Shown here: in pieces, positions 36,813 through 45,681 of the stretch
Layout: every line of letters begins with the position of its first letter
Numbering within the stretch: position 1 is the first letter of the stretch
Source of the DNA: Azotobacter chroococcum
GTDB lineage: Bacteria > Pseudomonadota > Gammaproteobacteria > Pseudomonadales > Pseudomonadaceae
Direction: 5' to 3'
DNA: 64,000 nucleotides
Assembly (NCBI RefSeq): GCF_004339665.1
Contig: NZ_SMMU01000007.1
Location: 115,549 to 179,548 of the forward strand
Translations under genes and position numbers: made by a program
The notes under the pieces: generated by a model
What the model was told of the DNA's origin: nothing
The model's input: the letters and a program-made list of their open reading frames with translations, nothing else
Databases searched by the model: none

Positions 36813-36911
36813 GGTGATTCACCCCAAGTGAAGAAAAACGGGAGCGTTGAGCCGCGCGGGTGGCTTGTGGAGTCCAGTCCGTTAAAGCCCCTGAGAACGC
36901 GCGAGTATCCG

Positions 36912-37652
36912 TTAAAGGCGAGTGATGTTCAACACGTCGCCAGCCAGATGAATGTGCACGGCCTCGCCCCAGTTCGGATCGCGTCTGAGGTCTTCGGCAA
37001 CCTTGTAGCGGCCGGCGATGGAGATCAGCTCGGCGGCCAGCATCCGGCAGAAAATCCGCGCCTGGCTGTTGCCCTTGATGCCGGCCAGGGCACGCCCCCG
37101 CATCGGTGCGTACACATGGATGTTGCCGTCGGCGAGCAGTTCCGCACCGGCGCTGACCGGGGCCAGGACCAGCAAGTCGCCGCCCGGTGCATAGATCTGC
37201 TGGCCGCCGCGTACCGGGGTGGTGACCACCCGCGTCGGACGCACCGCCGGCTCGGCCGGTTTCTCGGCTTTCTTCGCCGGCGCCGGTGCGGCGCCGGGGG
37301 TGAGCGGCCGCTCCCGCGCGCTGGAAGGCGGCAGGACCGGCAGGTCCAGCGCCTGGGCGGCGGCGAGGTGTTCGGCCAGGCTGGCGCGGATCGCCAGGGT
37401 ACGCAGGCCGTGGCGCCGGCAGACCGCCAGCAGGGCGCGCAGATCGAACTGCTGCGTGCCGGGCTGGAGCTTGTCCAGGGCCAGGACCAGCGGGGTGTTC
37501 TGGAAGAAGTTGGGGGCCTGCGCCACCTTTTCGCTCAACTGGTGGTCGAGACGGGCCAGGTCGTTGTGCGCCAGTTCCAGTACGGTGATGGCGAGCATGC
37601 TGCCCTTGAGCTGGAACACGGGGGCTGGGTCGAGGAGGTCGGCTTGGCTCAT
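36912..37652 (-). CDS. minC: MinC, septum site-determining inhibitor of FtsZ
   Basis: MinC blocks FtsZ polymerisation away from mid-cell. The N-terminal domain (residues 1-110) starts [18 protein letters not shown] Pro/Ala linker separates it from the beta-helix C-terminal domain, marked by [17 protein letters not shown] and [20 protein letters not shown], which binds MinD. It has 246 residues and is the first gene of the minCDE operon. The 233 bases upstream contain no gene and should hold divergent promoters. Confidence 0.96.
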   Translation of the reverse strand: MSQADLLDPAPVFQLKGSMLAITVLELAHNDLARLDHQLSEKVAQAPNFFQNTPLVLALDKLQPGTQQFDLRALLAVCRRHGLRTLAIRASLAEHLAAAQALDLPVLPPSSARERPLTPGAAPAPAKKAEKPAEPAVRPTRVVTTPVRGGQQIYAPGGDLLVLAPVSAGAELLADGNIHVYAPMRGRALAGIKGNSQARIFCRMLAAELISIAGRYKVAEDLRRDPNWGEAVHIHLAGDVLNITRL

Positions 37653-37885
37653 GATCTGCCCATTGCAATGAATGCCGGTCTTATAACGGGAAACGTCGCA
37701 TCAGGCTAGCCGGGCGGAAGAAAACCGCCCCCTGGGCCGACGATGCGCCGTATGGCGTGCCCGTGGCGCGTTGCCGCAGGCTCGGCAGCGGGCGGAGGCC
37801 GGCCCCCCGGGCGGCCGCTCTTCGCGTCGGTCGTGGCCGGCATTTTCCCGCTAGAATGCCGGCCTTTGCCGTTTGGGGGCCGTTA

Positions 37886-38809
37886 ATGGATCGTCCACGC
37901 TTTCGTGCCTGTTTTCTCCATCCGCGTTTCTGGGGCCTCTGGCTGGGGCTGGGACTCTTCTGGCTGATTGCCCGGCTGCCCTATGCCTGGCTGCTGCGGC
38001 TCGGCCGCGGGCTGGGCGCGCTGACCTATCGCCTGGCCGGCTCGCGCCGGCGCATCGCCAGGCGCAACCTGGAGCTGTGCTTCCCCGAGCGGTCCGCCGC
38101 CGAGCGCGAGCGTCTGCTGAAGGAGAACTTCGCCTCGATGGGCATCGCCTTCTTCGAGATAGCCATCAGCTGGTGGTGGCCACGCCAGCGGCTGGCCCGG
38201 CTGGCGCACATCGAGGGCCTCGAGCATCTGCAGCGGGCCCAGGCCGAGGGCCGGGGCGTGATCCTCATGGCCCTGCACTTCACCACCCTGGAGATCGGCG
38301 CCGCCCTGCTCGGCCAGCGGCAGACCATCGACGGCATGTACCGCGAGCACATCAACCCGGTCTTCGACTACGTCCAGCGGCGTGGTCGCGAGCGGCACAA
38401 TGCCGATGCCACCGCCATCGAGCGCGATGACATCCGCGCCATGCTCAAGGTGCTGCGCGCCGGGCGCGCCATCTGGTACGCGCCGGATCAGGACTACGGG
38501 CGCAAGCAGAGTCTCTTCGTGCCCCTGTTCGGCATCCCGGCGGCGACCGTGACGGCGACGACCAAGTTCGCCCGCCTGGGCAAGGCGTTGGTGATGCCCT
38601 TCGTCCAGAGCCGTCTGGCCGATGGTTCCGGCTACCAGCTGACGATTTACCCGCCGCTGGAGGATTTTCCCGGCGAGAGCGAGGAGGCCGACTGCCTGCG
38701 CATCAACCGCTGGGTCGAGCAGGCGGTGCGCCAGCACCCCGAGCAGTACCTGTGGGCACACCGGCGCTTCAAGAGCCGCCCGAGCGGCGAGCCGAGTCTC
38801 TACCAATAG
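37886..38809 (+). CDS. LpxL/HtrB-type lipid A acyltransferase
   Basis: This inner-membrane acyltransferase of the HtrB/LpxL family transfers laurate or a related acyl chain to lipid A precursors. It is 307 residues with an N-terminal membrane anchor (FWGLWLGLGLFWLIARLPYA). The catalytic H(X4)E motif HFTTLE lies at about residue 131. Other hallmarks are RIARRNLELCFPE and APDQDYGRKQSLFVPLFGIPA. The position next to minC matches the P. aeruginosa gene PA3242. It is convergent with mlaA, only 6 bases apart. Confidence 0.92.
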   Translation: MDRPRFRACFLHPRFWGLWLGLGLFWLIARLPYAWLLRLGRGLGALTYRLAGSRRRIARRNLELCFPERSAAERERLLKENFASMGIAFFEIAISWWWPRQRLARLAHIEGLEHLQRAQAEGRGVILMALHFTTLEIGAALLGQRQTIDGMYREHINPVFDYVQRRGRERHNADATAIERDDIRAMLKVLRAGRAIWYAPDQDYGRKQSLFVPLFGIPAATVTATTKFARLGKALVMPFVQSRLADGSGYQLTIYPPLEDFPGESEEADCLRINRWVEQAVRQHPEQYLWAHRRFKSRPSGEPSLYQ

Positions 38810-38815
38810 GGCGCT

Positions 38816-39592
38816 CTACTCCTCGATCTGCAATTGGCGGGCGCGGGTATAGACGTAGCGAATCTGGTTGTACTCGAACGGCGAGTTGAGCTGTCCGTAG
38901 CGGAAGGGGATGCCGTCGCGCCTGTCGACGGCCTTCAGCGCGGAGATTTCCGGGTGGGCGCCGCTGGCTGTGGCGACGTTCAGGTAGTCGACCCGGTTGG
39001 CGGTCAGGAAGTCGGTCAGCTGGCCGCCGGCATCGCGCAGGTTGGACGGACCGAGGATCGGCAGCATCAGGTAGGGTCCGGTGGGCACGCCGTAGGCGCC
39101 GAGGGTCTGGCCGAAATCCTCGCTCTGCCTGGGCAGTCCCATGCGGGTGGCCGGGTCCCACAGGCCGGCGACGCCCAGAGTGGTGTTGAGCAGCAGACGG
39201 GTCCCGGTGTCGAGGGCGCGCCGGCCGCGCAGTTGCAGCAGGCTGTTGAGCAGGCTGGGGATCTCGCCGAGATTGCCGAAGAAGTTGCGCACGCCGCTGC
39301 GCACGAATTCCGGCGTGACATAGCGATAGCCGCGCACCACCGGCAGCAGCACCCACTCGTCGAGGCGATAGTTGAAGTAATAGACCCGCCGGTTCCAGCG
39401 CTCCCAGGGATCAGGGACGTTGAGGGTGGCCAGGCTGGCACGCTCGAACTCGCGTTGGTCGCGGCCGCTGTTGAACTGCAGGCTGTCGAGCGGGCGCTTG
39501 AAGCCGTCGCCGTCAGCAGCCGGGGGCTCGGCGGCGTGGGCCAGGTTGCCGAGGAGCAGCGCAGCGGCGACGAGCCTCGCGCGTTCAGTCAC
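38816..39592 (-). CDS. mlaA: MlaA (VacJ), outer-membrane lipid asymmetry protein
   Basis: MlaA removes misplaced phospholipids from the outer leaflet and passes them to the Mla pathway. Family hallmarks are DPWERWNRRVYYFNYRLDEW, VRSGVRNFFGNLGEI and the GVPTGPYLMLPILGPSNLRD block. The start is probably GTG 39592, giving signal peptide ARLVAAALLLGNLAHA. There is no lipobox cysteine, so it is a secreted rather than lipoprotein form. The GTG overlaps the stop of the upstream hydrolase gene by 8 bases, so the two are coupled. Confidence 0.92.
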   Translation of the reverse strand: MTERARLVAAALLLGNLAHAAEPPAADGDGFKRPLDSLQFNSGRDQREFERASLATLNVPDPWERWNRRVYYFNYRLDEWVLLPVVRGYRYVTPEFVRSGVRNFFGNLGEIPSLLNSLLQLRGRRALDTGTRLLLNTTLGVAGLWDPATRMGLPRQSEDFGQTLGAYGVPTGPYLMLPILGPSNLRDAGGQLTDFLTANRVDYLNVATASGAHPEISALKAVDRRDGIPFRYGQLNSPFEYNQIRYVYTRARQLQIEE

Positions 39593-40883
39593 GGAGGAAC
39601 TCCAGCATGGCCTGGCTGTTGACCCGGTAATTGAGATTGCCGCAGTGCCCACCGAATGGATAGAGGGTCAGCCGCTCGCCGAAGGTGCGGCGCAGGAAGG
39701 CGAGGTCGCCGGGGCCGAGGATGAGGTCATCGGCATTGTGCATCACGGCGATCTTGCCGCTGCCAGCCAGGTAGTCCTGCAGGGCTTGCAGGCTGATCTG
39801 GCCGATCAACTGGGACAGGCTGCCGCCGTTGTGGCGCAGGCGCCACTGGGGGATCAGCTGCTCGTTCAGGTAGCAGCCGAAGTTGCACTGCAGGGCGCGG
39901 ATGAAGAAGGGCGCGAGCGGGGTGTCCTCCTCGACCGGGTAGTTCGGCGGGGTGATCAGCCCGCGGCGGTTGAGCAGGTCCGAGGTATAGGCGATGTCGG
40001 CGGCGGCGAAGCGGAACACCGAGCCGATCAGCATCGCCATTTCCTCGTCCGTCAGGCGTTCCTTCGACTGCTGCAGGTCGTACAACAGGGCCTCGTTGAG
40101 GTCGATGTAGCCGCGGCGCTGGAAGTAGCGGGTCAGCTTGCCGAGGATCAGCTCGTAGAAGGTCAGGTCGCCGGTGATGCCGGGGACTTCGGTCTGTACC
40201 AGGCGGTCGAGGTTGCGCACCGAGTTGTAGGGATTGACCGGCGGGTTGAGCAGCAACACGCGCTTGAAGCCGAAGCCTCGACGGCTCTCGTCCAACTGGC
40301 TGACGAAGGCCGCATGCAGGGCGCCGAGGCTGTAGCCGGCCAGGTGGTAGGCGGTGACCGGCAGGTCCGCCTGCTGCGCCCGCACCGCCTCCATGACCCG
40401 GTACAGATCGTCGGCGTCCTCGCGGCTGAGGCCGGGCGTGGCGGCGCGCGAGGCGGCGGTCATGAAGTCGTAGCTGGTCGGCGAGGACAGCTGCACCACA
40501 TGGAAACCGGCCCCGTAGAACAGTCGCTTCAGGTATTCGGTGAGACTGCTGGCGTAGTGCGCACCGGTGCCGGAGATGACGAAGATCAGCGGCGCGGCAT
40601 GTGCCTGGCGGGCCAGGCGATAGCGCAGGTCCCGCACCTGGCGCAGGTTGCCCGGCAGGGCGAACGGGCGCTCGGGGCGCAGGCTCAGGCTGTAGTCCCG
40701 TTGATCGATCTCGCTGTCGGGCGGCAGGGCAGGACGCAACTCCGGCGGCGTGGTGGCGATGGTCGCCTCGAAGGGGTTGTGCAGCGGAAAGCCGTAGCTC
40801 GCCGGATCGATGTCGACCGCCGGCGCGCTGGAGCAGAAGAGGAGGCCGCCGAGCAGGGCGGCGAAGGCGGGCAGGCGGGGCAT
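39585..40883 (-). CDS. Exported alpha/beta hydrolase, possible lipase, coupled to mlaA
   Basis: This 432-residue exported protein has signal peptide MPRLPAFAALLGGLLFCSSAPA. The hydrolase fold shows the nucleophile elbow YHLAGYSLGALHAAFV (GxSxG), an oxyanion-side segment IFVISGTGAHYASS and a late histidine in YPFGGHCGNL. A catalytic aspartate is expected in HNADDLILGPGD. The substrate is unknown. Overlap with mlaA suggests a lipid-related role in the envelope. It starts at ATG 40883, after which the frame opens without an obvious ribosome site. Confidence 0.82.
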   Translation of the reverse strand: MPRLPAFAALLGGLLFCSSAPAVDIDPASYGFPLHNPFEATIATTPPELRPALPPDSEIDQRDYSLSLRPERPFALPGNLRQVRDLRYRLARQAHAAPLIFVISGTGAHYASSLTEYLKRLFYGAGFHVVQLSSPTSYDFMTAASRAATPGLSREDADDLYRVMEAVRAQQADLPVTAYHLAGYSLGALHAAFVSQLDESRRGFGFKRVLLLNPPVNPYNSVRNLDRLVQTEVPGITGDLTFYELILGKLTRYFQRRGYIDLNEALLYDLQQSKERLTDEEMAMLIGSVFRFAAADIAYTSDLLNRRGLITPPNYPVEEDTPLAPFFIRALQCNFGCYLNEQLIPQWRLRHNGGSLSQLIGQISLQALQDYLAGSGKIAVMHNADDLILGPGDLAFLRRTFGERLTLYPFGGHCGNLNYRVNSQAMLEFLRD

Positions 40884-41021
40884 GGGAATCCAACCTCGTC
40901 GGGGATCTGGCCATGGGACTGCTTTTAACGCAGCGAGTGCAATCAGGCTAGTCCCGCGCCGGCGCTTGCTTCCGGGCGGGCGCTGGTTATGCTGGCGGAC
41001 ATTTGTCCCTGGAGTGCCCCG

Positions 41022-41378
41022 ATGTCCTCGCGCCTGTCCCCGATTGTCCCGCTGATTGTCCTGTCGCTGTGCCTGGCGTCCAGCTACGGGCTGCGTTTCG
41101 GCTTCATGGAGGATGGCCAGTGGGTCGGCCTGTGCGCCGAGCAGGCGCAGCGCTGGGAATGCCAGCTGCGCACCGGGCTGGGGCTGATGATCCACTTCCG
41201 CCTGCTGGCCTGGAGCGCCCTGGCCGCAGCGCTGGCCGGCTTCCTGCTGCCCGGGCGCGCCGGCTGGGGGCTGGCGCTCGCGGGGCTGTGCCTGGGGATT
41301 CCGGCGCTGGTGCTCTACACCGCCAGTCTGGCGGTGTTCGCCGTGGTCATCGCCGGGCTACGCCTGGTTCGCCGCTGA
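41022..41378 (+). CDS. Small membrane protein of unknown function
   Basis: This 118-residue protein has about three hydrophobic segments: residues 7-24 (PIVPLIVLSLCLASSYGL), 60-78 and 84-112. A periplasmic loop contains cysteines (GLCAEQAQRWECQL) that could form a disulfide. I recognise no family. ATG 41022 follows CTGGAGTG at 5-9 bases. Its last seven codons overlap the convergent GH17 gene by 21 bases on the opposite strand. Confidence 0.72.
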   Translation: MSSRLSPIVPLIVLSLCLASSYGLRFGFMEDGQWVGLCAEQAQRWECQLRTGLGLMIHFRLLAWSALAAALAGFLLPGRAGWGLALAGLCLGIPALVLYTASLAVFAVVIAGLRLVRR

Positions 41379-42959
41379 GGCGTCCTTCGTCGCCACAGCC
41401 TCCGGAGCGGGCTGGCGCAGCCGCAGGCTGCGGCCGAGGGCGACCGCCAGCAGCAGGCTGACAAGGGCCCAGCCCAGTGCCTGCCGGTTGAGCAGGGTTT
41501 CCTGATACAGCTGCGGCAGTATGCCGAGACCGATCAGCGCCAGCAGCAGGGCGAGCTCCCGGCGCGGGCCGGCCACCGGGCGGCAGCCATAGAGCAGCGC
41601 GGGCAGCAGCAGGGCGACGCTGGGGAAGCTGCGGTAACGGGCATCAAATACCAGCGCCAGCATCATCACCGCCCCGGCGAAGCCGGCGGCGGCCAGCCAC
41701 CAGCCGCCGCGCGCGTCCAGCCAGGCGAACAGCCGGGCGCGGAAGCCCTGGCGGGCCGACAGCAGCAGTACGCCATGCAGCAGCACGATCAGATTCAGGC
41801 CGACCAGCAGGGCAGCCCACAGCCACTCGCCGGGATAGCGGCTGGTGACCCGCGCCAGCTCGCCCCACAAGCCGATGCAGGCGCCGCCGAGCGCGGCCAG
41901 CGGCGGCAGCAGCAGGGCCGCGGCGGTGGAGGCCGGACGTCCGGCGACGACCAGCGCGCCGGCCATGATCAGCCCGCCGACTCCCAGCCAGAACGGCCAG
42001 TGCGGCAGGTTGGAGATCGGGCCGGCGAGGACCTGCTTGTCCTCGCGGTCGGCATCCAGCAGCCCCCAGTAGCCGCCCACCGCACCTTCGCTCTCGCGTT
42101 TCCACGGCTGGTCGAAGGCCTCGATCAGGTTGTAGCGCCAGCCATGCTGCTCGGCCATGGCGACGAAGCCACGGATGAACAGGGCCTGGTTGACCCGGCT
42201 GGGCAGGGCGGTTTCGCGCTGGCGGCCCTCGCTGGGCCAGCCGGTTTCGCCGATCAGGATGTCCTTGGGCGCGAAGCGCTGGCCGAATTCCTGGCGGACC
42301 CGGGCGACCTGGGCGAGTGCCCTGTCGATTCCGGCCGGGTCGTCCTCCCAGTAGGGCAGCAGGTGGATGGTCAGGAAGTCCACCGCCGGGGCGACTTCCG
42401 GATGCTTCAGCCAGAACTCCCAGACATCGGCATAGGTGACCGGCTGGTCGACGCTGCGCTTGACCCGCGCGATCAGCGAGGCCAGGTGGCTGGCGGTGAC
42501 TTCCTTGCGCAGCAGCGTCTCGTTGCCGACGATCACCGCCTCGACAATATCCGGGTTGGCCCTGGCCGCCTCGATCAGCTGCGCGATTTCGCTCTCGGTC
42601 TCCACCGGGTCGGGGTTCACCCAGGCGCCGAGCATCAGCTTCAGGCCGTGCTTACGGGCCAGGGCGGGGAGTGCCTGCATGCCGGTCATGGAATAGGTGC
42701 GCACGCACTGGAAGCGTTCGGCGAGCAGGGCCAGGTCGGCGTCCATGCGCGCCTCGCGCAGCACGAACGGCTGGTCGAAGGGCGACTGGTCCTTGTCGAA
42801 CGGGCTGTAGGACACGCACTGCAACTTGTGCGTGGGACTGACCACGTCCGCCAGCACGACCGGCTGGCCGGCGCTGTACCAGATGCCACTCAGGGCCAGC
42901 AGGGCGAGAAGGGTGGCGAACAGGTAGGGGGGGAGCGGAAAGCGCGAGGTGGCGGGCAT
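41358..42959 (-). CDS. Membrane-bound GH17 family protein (putative beta-glucan enzyme)
   Basis: This 533-residue protein has an N-terminal anchor and a periplasmic glycoside-hydrolase-17-type domain. The acid/base glutamate lies in AVIVGNETLLRKEV and the nucleophile glutamate in DILIGETGWPSEGR. A C-terminal half with about seven membrane segments follows. Pseudomonas relatives are annotated as beta-(1-6)-glucan synthases, but a transglycosylase role is at least as likely from the catalytic motifs. No NdvB-like cyclic glucan synthase is nearby. The ATG start at 42959 is clear. Confidence 0.82.
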   Translation of the reverse strand: MPATSRFPLPPYLFATLLALLALSGIWYSAGQPVVLADVVSPTHKLQCVSYSPFDKDQSPFDQPFVLREARMDADLALLAERFQCVRTYSMTGMQALPALARKHGLKLMLGAWVNPDPVETESEIAQLIEAARANPDIVEAVIVGNETLLRKEVTASHLASLIARVKRSVDQPVTYADVWEFWLKHPEVAPAVDFLTIHLLPYWEDDPAGIDRALAQVARVRQEFGQRFAPKDILIGETGWPSEGRQRETALPSRVNQALFIRGFVAMAEQHGWRYNLIEAFDQPWKRESEGAVGGYWGLLDADREDKQVLAGPISNLPHWPFWLGVGGLIMAGALVVAGRPASTAAALLLPPLAALGGACIGLWGELARVTSRYPGEWLWAALLVGLNLIVLLHGVLLLSARQGFRARLFAWLDARGGWWLAAAGFAGAVMMLALVFDARYRSFPSVALLLPALLYGCRPVAGPRRELALLLALIGLGILPQLYQETLLNRQALGWALVSLLLAVALGRSLRLRQPAPEAVATKDASAANQA

Positions 42960-43025
42960 GGTTCGAGATCATCTGACGGCCGGGCCGCGCATCTTAACCG
43001 CTTCCGCCCGCGTATCGCACCGGCC

Positions 43026-43250
43026 TCAGGCGTGGCGGTGCCGCCAGCCAGGCTGCGAGGCTCCGGCCGGCGCGCCGCGGGCCTTGTCCAGGCGCTGCCA
43101 GATTCTTTCGTGAACGTAGAAGCCCACCGAGTTGCACAGGGGTTCGACCGCCGCCACCAGCCCGCCCACCGCGACGCTGCCGGTCAGCGCGTAGGCGACG
43201 GCGAAGGCGATGCAGAAGTGCATCAGCGTGAAAGTCAGGGTCTTGAGCAT
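43026..43250 (-). CDS. DUF2061 small membrane protein
   Basis: This 74-residue protein has two hydrophobic segments: LTFTLMHFCIAFAVAYALTG and GSVAVGGLVAAVEPLCNSVGFYVHE. The C-terminal motif GFYVHERIWQ is typical of DUF2061. The function is unknown. ATG 43250 has GAGG 6 bases before it. The frame upstream is not protein-like. Confidence 0.78.
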   Translation of the reverse strand: MLKTLTFTLMHFCIAFAVAYALTGSVAVGGLVAAVEPLCNSVGFYVHERIWQRLDKARGAPAGASQPGWRHRHA

Positions 43251-43554
43251 GGCACACCTCGCAGGAAGTCGTTCCTTGATGAAACCACGATAGCGGCGGA
43301 ACGGCTGGTGCGGAAATGGCCGCTCTACATGGCTCCGATAGGGGCCGTCAATCCCGCTGCGCACTCTGTCGGTGTCGACGATCGGCAGGCGTCCCCGGGC
43401 TGGCCGTCCGGGCGCGGAGCAGAGCCCTGCGAAGGCCTTCACACAGGGACTTCGGGGCATTGGGCCGGCGAGCTAAGACTAAGGTCGTCTGTTGTCCGTT
43501 GGCGGGCGATCTAGAGTGTGCCTACCCCGCAACTCCGTGAGGATAATAAAAGAA
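43251..43554. other. Promoter region of the DUF485-actP operon
   Basis: These 304 bases separate the divergent DUF2061 gene and the acetate permease operon. No gene is supported. In related bacteria the actP promoter is activated by the LuxR-type partner of CrbS/MxtR, so binding sites are expected. I could not identify them with confidence. Confidence 0.4.
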
Positions 43555-43869
43555 ATGAACGACGACGGTATCTACAAGCGGATCGAGCAGAATCCGCGCT
43601 TCAGAGAACTGGTGGCAAGGCGCGAGCGGTTCGCCTGGCTGCTCTCATCCATCATGCTGGGCCTCTACTTCGCCTACATCCTGATCATCGCCTTCGTGCC
43701 GCAGGTCCTGGGTACCAAGCTCAGTGCCGAATCCGCCACTACCCTGGGCATGCCCGTCGGTGTCGGTCTGATCCTCCTCGCCTTCGTGCTGACCGGTGTC
43801 TACACCTACCGCGCCAACGGCGAGTTCGATCGTCTGAATCAGGAAGTGCTCGACGAGGTGCAGAAATGA
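43555..43869 (+). CDS. yjcH: DUF485 membrane protein (YjcH-like), partner of ActP
   Basis: This 104-residue protein has two membrane segments ([20 protein letters not shown] and [18 protein letters not shown]) with the conserved pattern [16 protein letters not shown] before the first. DUF485 proteins are nearly always encoded with acetate permeases and may help their assembly. It overlaps actP by 4 bases (ATGA). Confidence 0.93.
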   Translation: MNDDGIYKRIEQNPRFRELVARRERFAWLLSSIMLGLYFAYILIIAFVPQVLGTKLSAESATTLGMPVGVGLILLAFVLTGVYTYRANGEFDRLNQEVLDEVQK

Positions 43870-45521
43870 TGAAGCGTTTTCTGACCGCTGCTGCCTTGCT
43901 GGCAGCCTCCCCCCTGCTGATGGCCGACGCCATTACCGGCGAAGTGCAGAAGCAGGCCACCAACTGGACCGCGATCATCATGTTCGTGGTGTTCATCGCC
44001 TTCACCATGGGCATCACCAAGTGGGCGGCCAAGCGCAACACCTCCACCTCCGACTACTACACCGCCGGCGGCAGCATCACCGGCTTCCAGAACGGTCTGG
44101 CGATCGCCGGTGACTTCATGTCCGCGGCGTCCTTCCTGGGTATTTCCGCCCTGGTGTTCACCTCCGGCTACGACGGCCTGATCTACTCGATCGGCTTCCT
44201 GGTCGGCTGGCCGGTGATCCTCTTCCTGATGGCGGAGCGTCTGCGCAACCTCGGCAAGTTCACCTTCTCCGACGTGGCCTCCTACCGCCTCGGGCAGACC
44301 CAGATCCGTGTCCTGTCGGCCTTCGGCTCGCTGATCGTGGTGGCCTTCTACCTGATCGCCCAGATGGTCGGTGCCGGCAAGCTGATCCAGCTGCTGTTCG
44401 GTCTGGACTACTACGTCGCGGTGGTACTGGTGGGCGTGCTGATGGTCATGTACGTGCTGTTCGGCGGCATGCTGGCCACCACCTGGGTGCAGATCATCAA
44501 GGCGGTCCTGCTGCTCTCCGGTGCCACCTTCATGGCCATCATGGTGATGAAGCACGTGGGCTTCGACTTCGGCACCCTGTTCACCGAAGCCGTGAACATC
44601 CACACCAAGGGCGCGGCCATCATGAGCCCCGGCGGTCTGGTTTCCGACCCGGTCTCCGCGATCTCCCTGGGCCTGGCCCTGATGTTCGGTACCGCCGGTC
44701 TGCCGCACATCCTGATGCGCTTCTTCACCGTGAGTGACGCCAAGGAAGCTCGCAAGAGCGTGTTCTACGCCACCGGCTTCATCGGCTACTTCTACATCCT
44801 GACCTTCATCATCGGCTTCGGCGCCATCCTGCTGGTCGGCACCAATCCGGAGTTCAAGGACGCGGCAGGCGCCATCATCGGTGGCACCAACATGGTGGCC
44901 ATCCACCTGGCCAACGCCGTCGGCGGCAACCTGTTCCTCGGCTTCATCTCCGCCGTGGCCTTCGCCACCATCCTTGCGGTGGTTGCCGGTCTGACCCTCG
45001 CTGGCGCCTCGGCCGTGTCCCACGACCTGTACGCCTGCGTGATCAAGAAGGGCAAGGCCAAGGAAGAGGACGAGATGCGCGTGACCAAGATCACCACCCT
45101 GTCCCTGGGCGTCGTGGCGATCCTGCTCGGCATCATCTTCGAGAAGCAGAACATCGCCTTCATGGTGGGTCTGGCCTTCTCCGTCGCCGCCAGCTGCAAC
45201 TTCCCGGTCCTGTTCCTCTCCATGTACTGGAAGGACCTGACCACCCGCGGTGCGCTGATCGGCGGTACTCTGGGGCTGTCCGTCGCCATGCTGCTGACCA
45301 TCCTCAGCCCGACTGTCTGGGTTGACGTGCTGGGCAATGCCGAGGCGATCTTCCCCTACAAGTACCCGGCGCTGTTCTCCATGCTCGCGGCCTTCGTTGG
45401 CGTGTGGTTCTTCTCGATCACCGACAAGTCGAAGTCTGCTGCAGAAGAGCGTGAGCGCTTCCTGCCGCAGTTCGTCCGCTCGCAGACCGGCCTGGGAGCC
45501 AGTGGCGCCGTCGCCCACTGA
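43866..45521 (+). CDS. actP: ActP, cation/acetate symporter
   Basis: ActP is a sodium:solute symporter family permease for acetate and short carboxylates. It is 551 residues with a signal-like N-terminus ([18 protein letters not shown]) and about 13 membrane segments. Conserved stretches include [37 protein letters not shown] and [22 protein letters not shown]. It is translationally coupled to the DUF485 gene. It is probably regulated by the CrbS/MxtR-type sensor encoded at 22-26 kb. Confidence 0.95.
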   Translation: MMKRFLTAAALLAASPLLMADAITGEVQKQATNWTAIIMFVVFIAFTMGITKWAAKRNTSTSDYYTAGGSITGFQNGLAIAGDFMSAASFLGISALVFTSGYDGLIYSIGFLVGWPVILFLMAERLRNLGKFTFSDVASYRLGQTQIRVLSAFGSLIVVAFYLIAQMVGAGKLIQLLFGLDYYVAVVLVGVLMVMYVLFGGMLATTWVQIIKAVLLLSGATFMAIMVMKHVGFDFGTLFTEAVNIHTKGAAIMSPGGLVSDPVSAISLGLALMFGTAGLPHILMRFFTVSDAKEARKSVFYATGFIGYFYILTFIIGFGAILLVGTNPEFKDAAGAIIGGTNMVAIHLANAVGGNLFLGFISAVAFATILAVVAGLTLAGASAVSHDLYACVIKKGKAKEEDEMRVTKITTLSLGVVAILLGIIFEKQNIAFMVGLAFSVAASCNFPVLFLSMYWKDLTTRGALIGGTLGLSVAMLLTILSPTVWVDVLGNAEAIFPYKYPALFSMLAAFVGVWFFSITDKSKSAAEERERFLPQFVRSQTGLGASGAVAH

Positions 45522-45539
45522 TTCTTCCCTAGCAGGTCG

Positions 45540-45570
45540 GAAAGGCAGCCTTCGGGCTGCCTTTCCTGTT
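45540..45570 (+). terminator. Terminator of the DUF485-actP operon
   Basis: GAAAGGCAGCC pairs with GGCTGCCTTTC around TTCG and is followed by CTGTTTCTG. The stem is perfect and the T tract is imperfect. Confidence 0.8.
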
Positions 45571-45681
45571 TCTGTGGCAGGGCTTTTCCGCCCCGAGTCA
45601 TCCGCCGGCCGGCGATGCTATGGTTGTCTCGACGAGTCGACAGCGAGGTCGCACCGCCAACGGTGTAGGGTGGTCGTAGCG

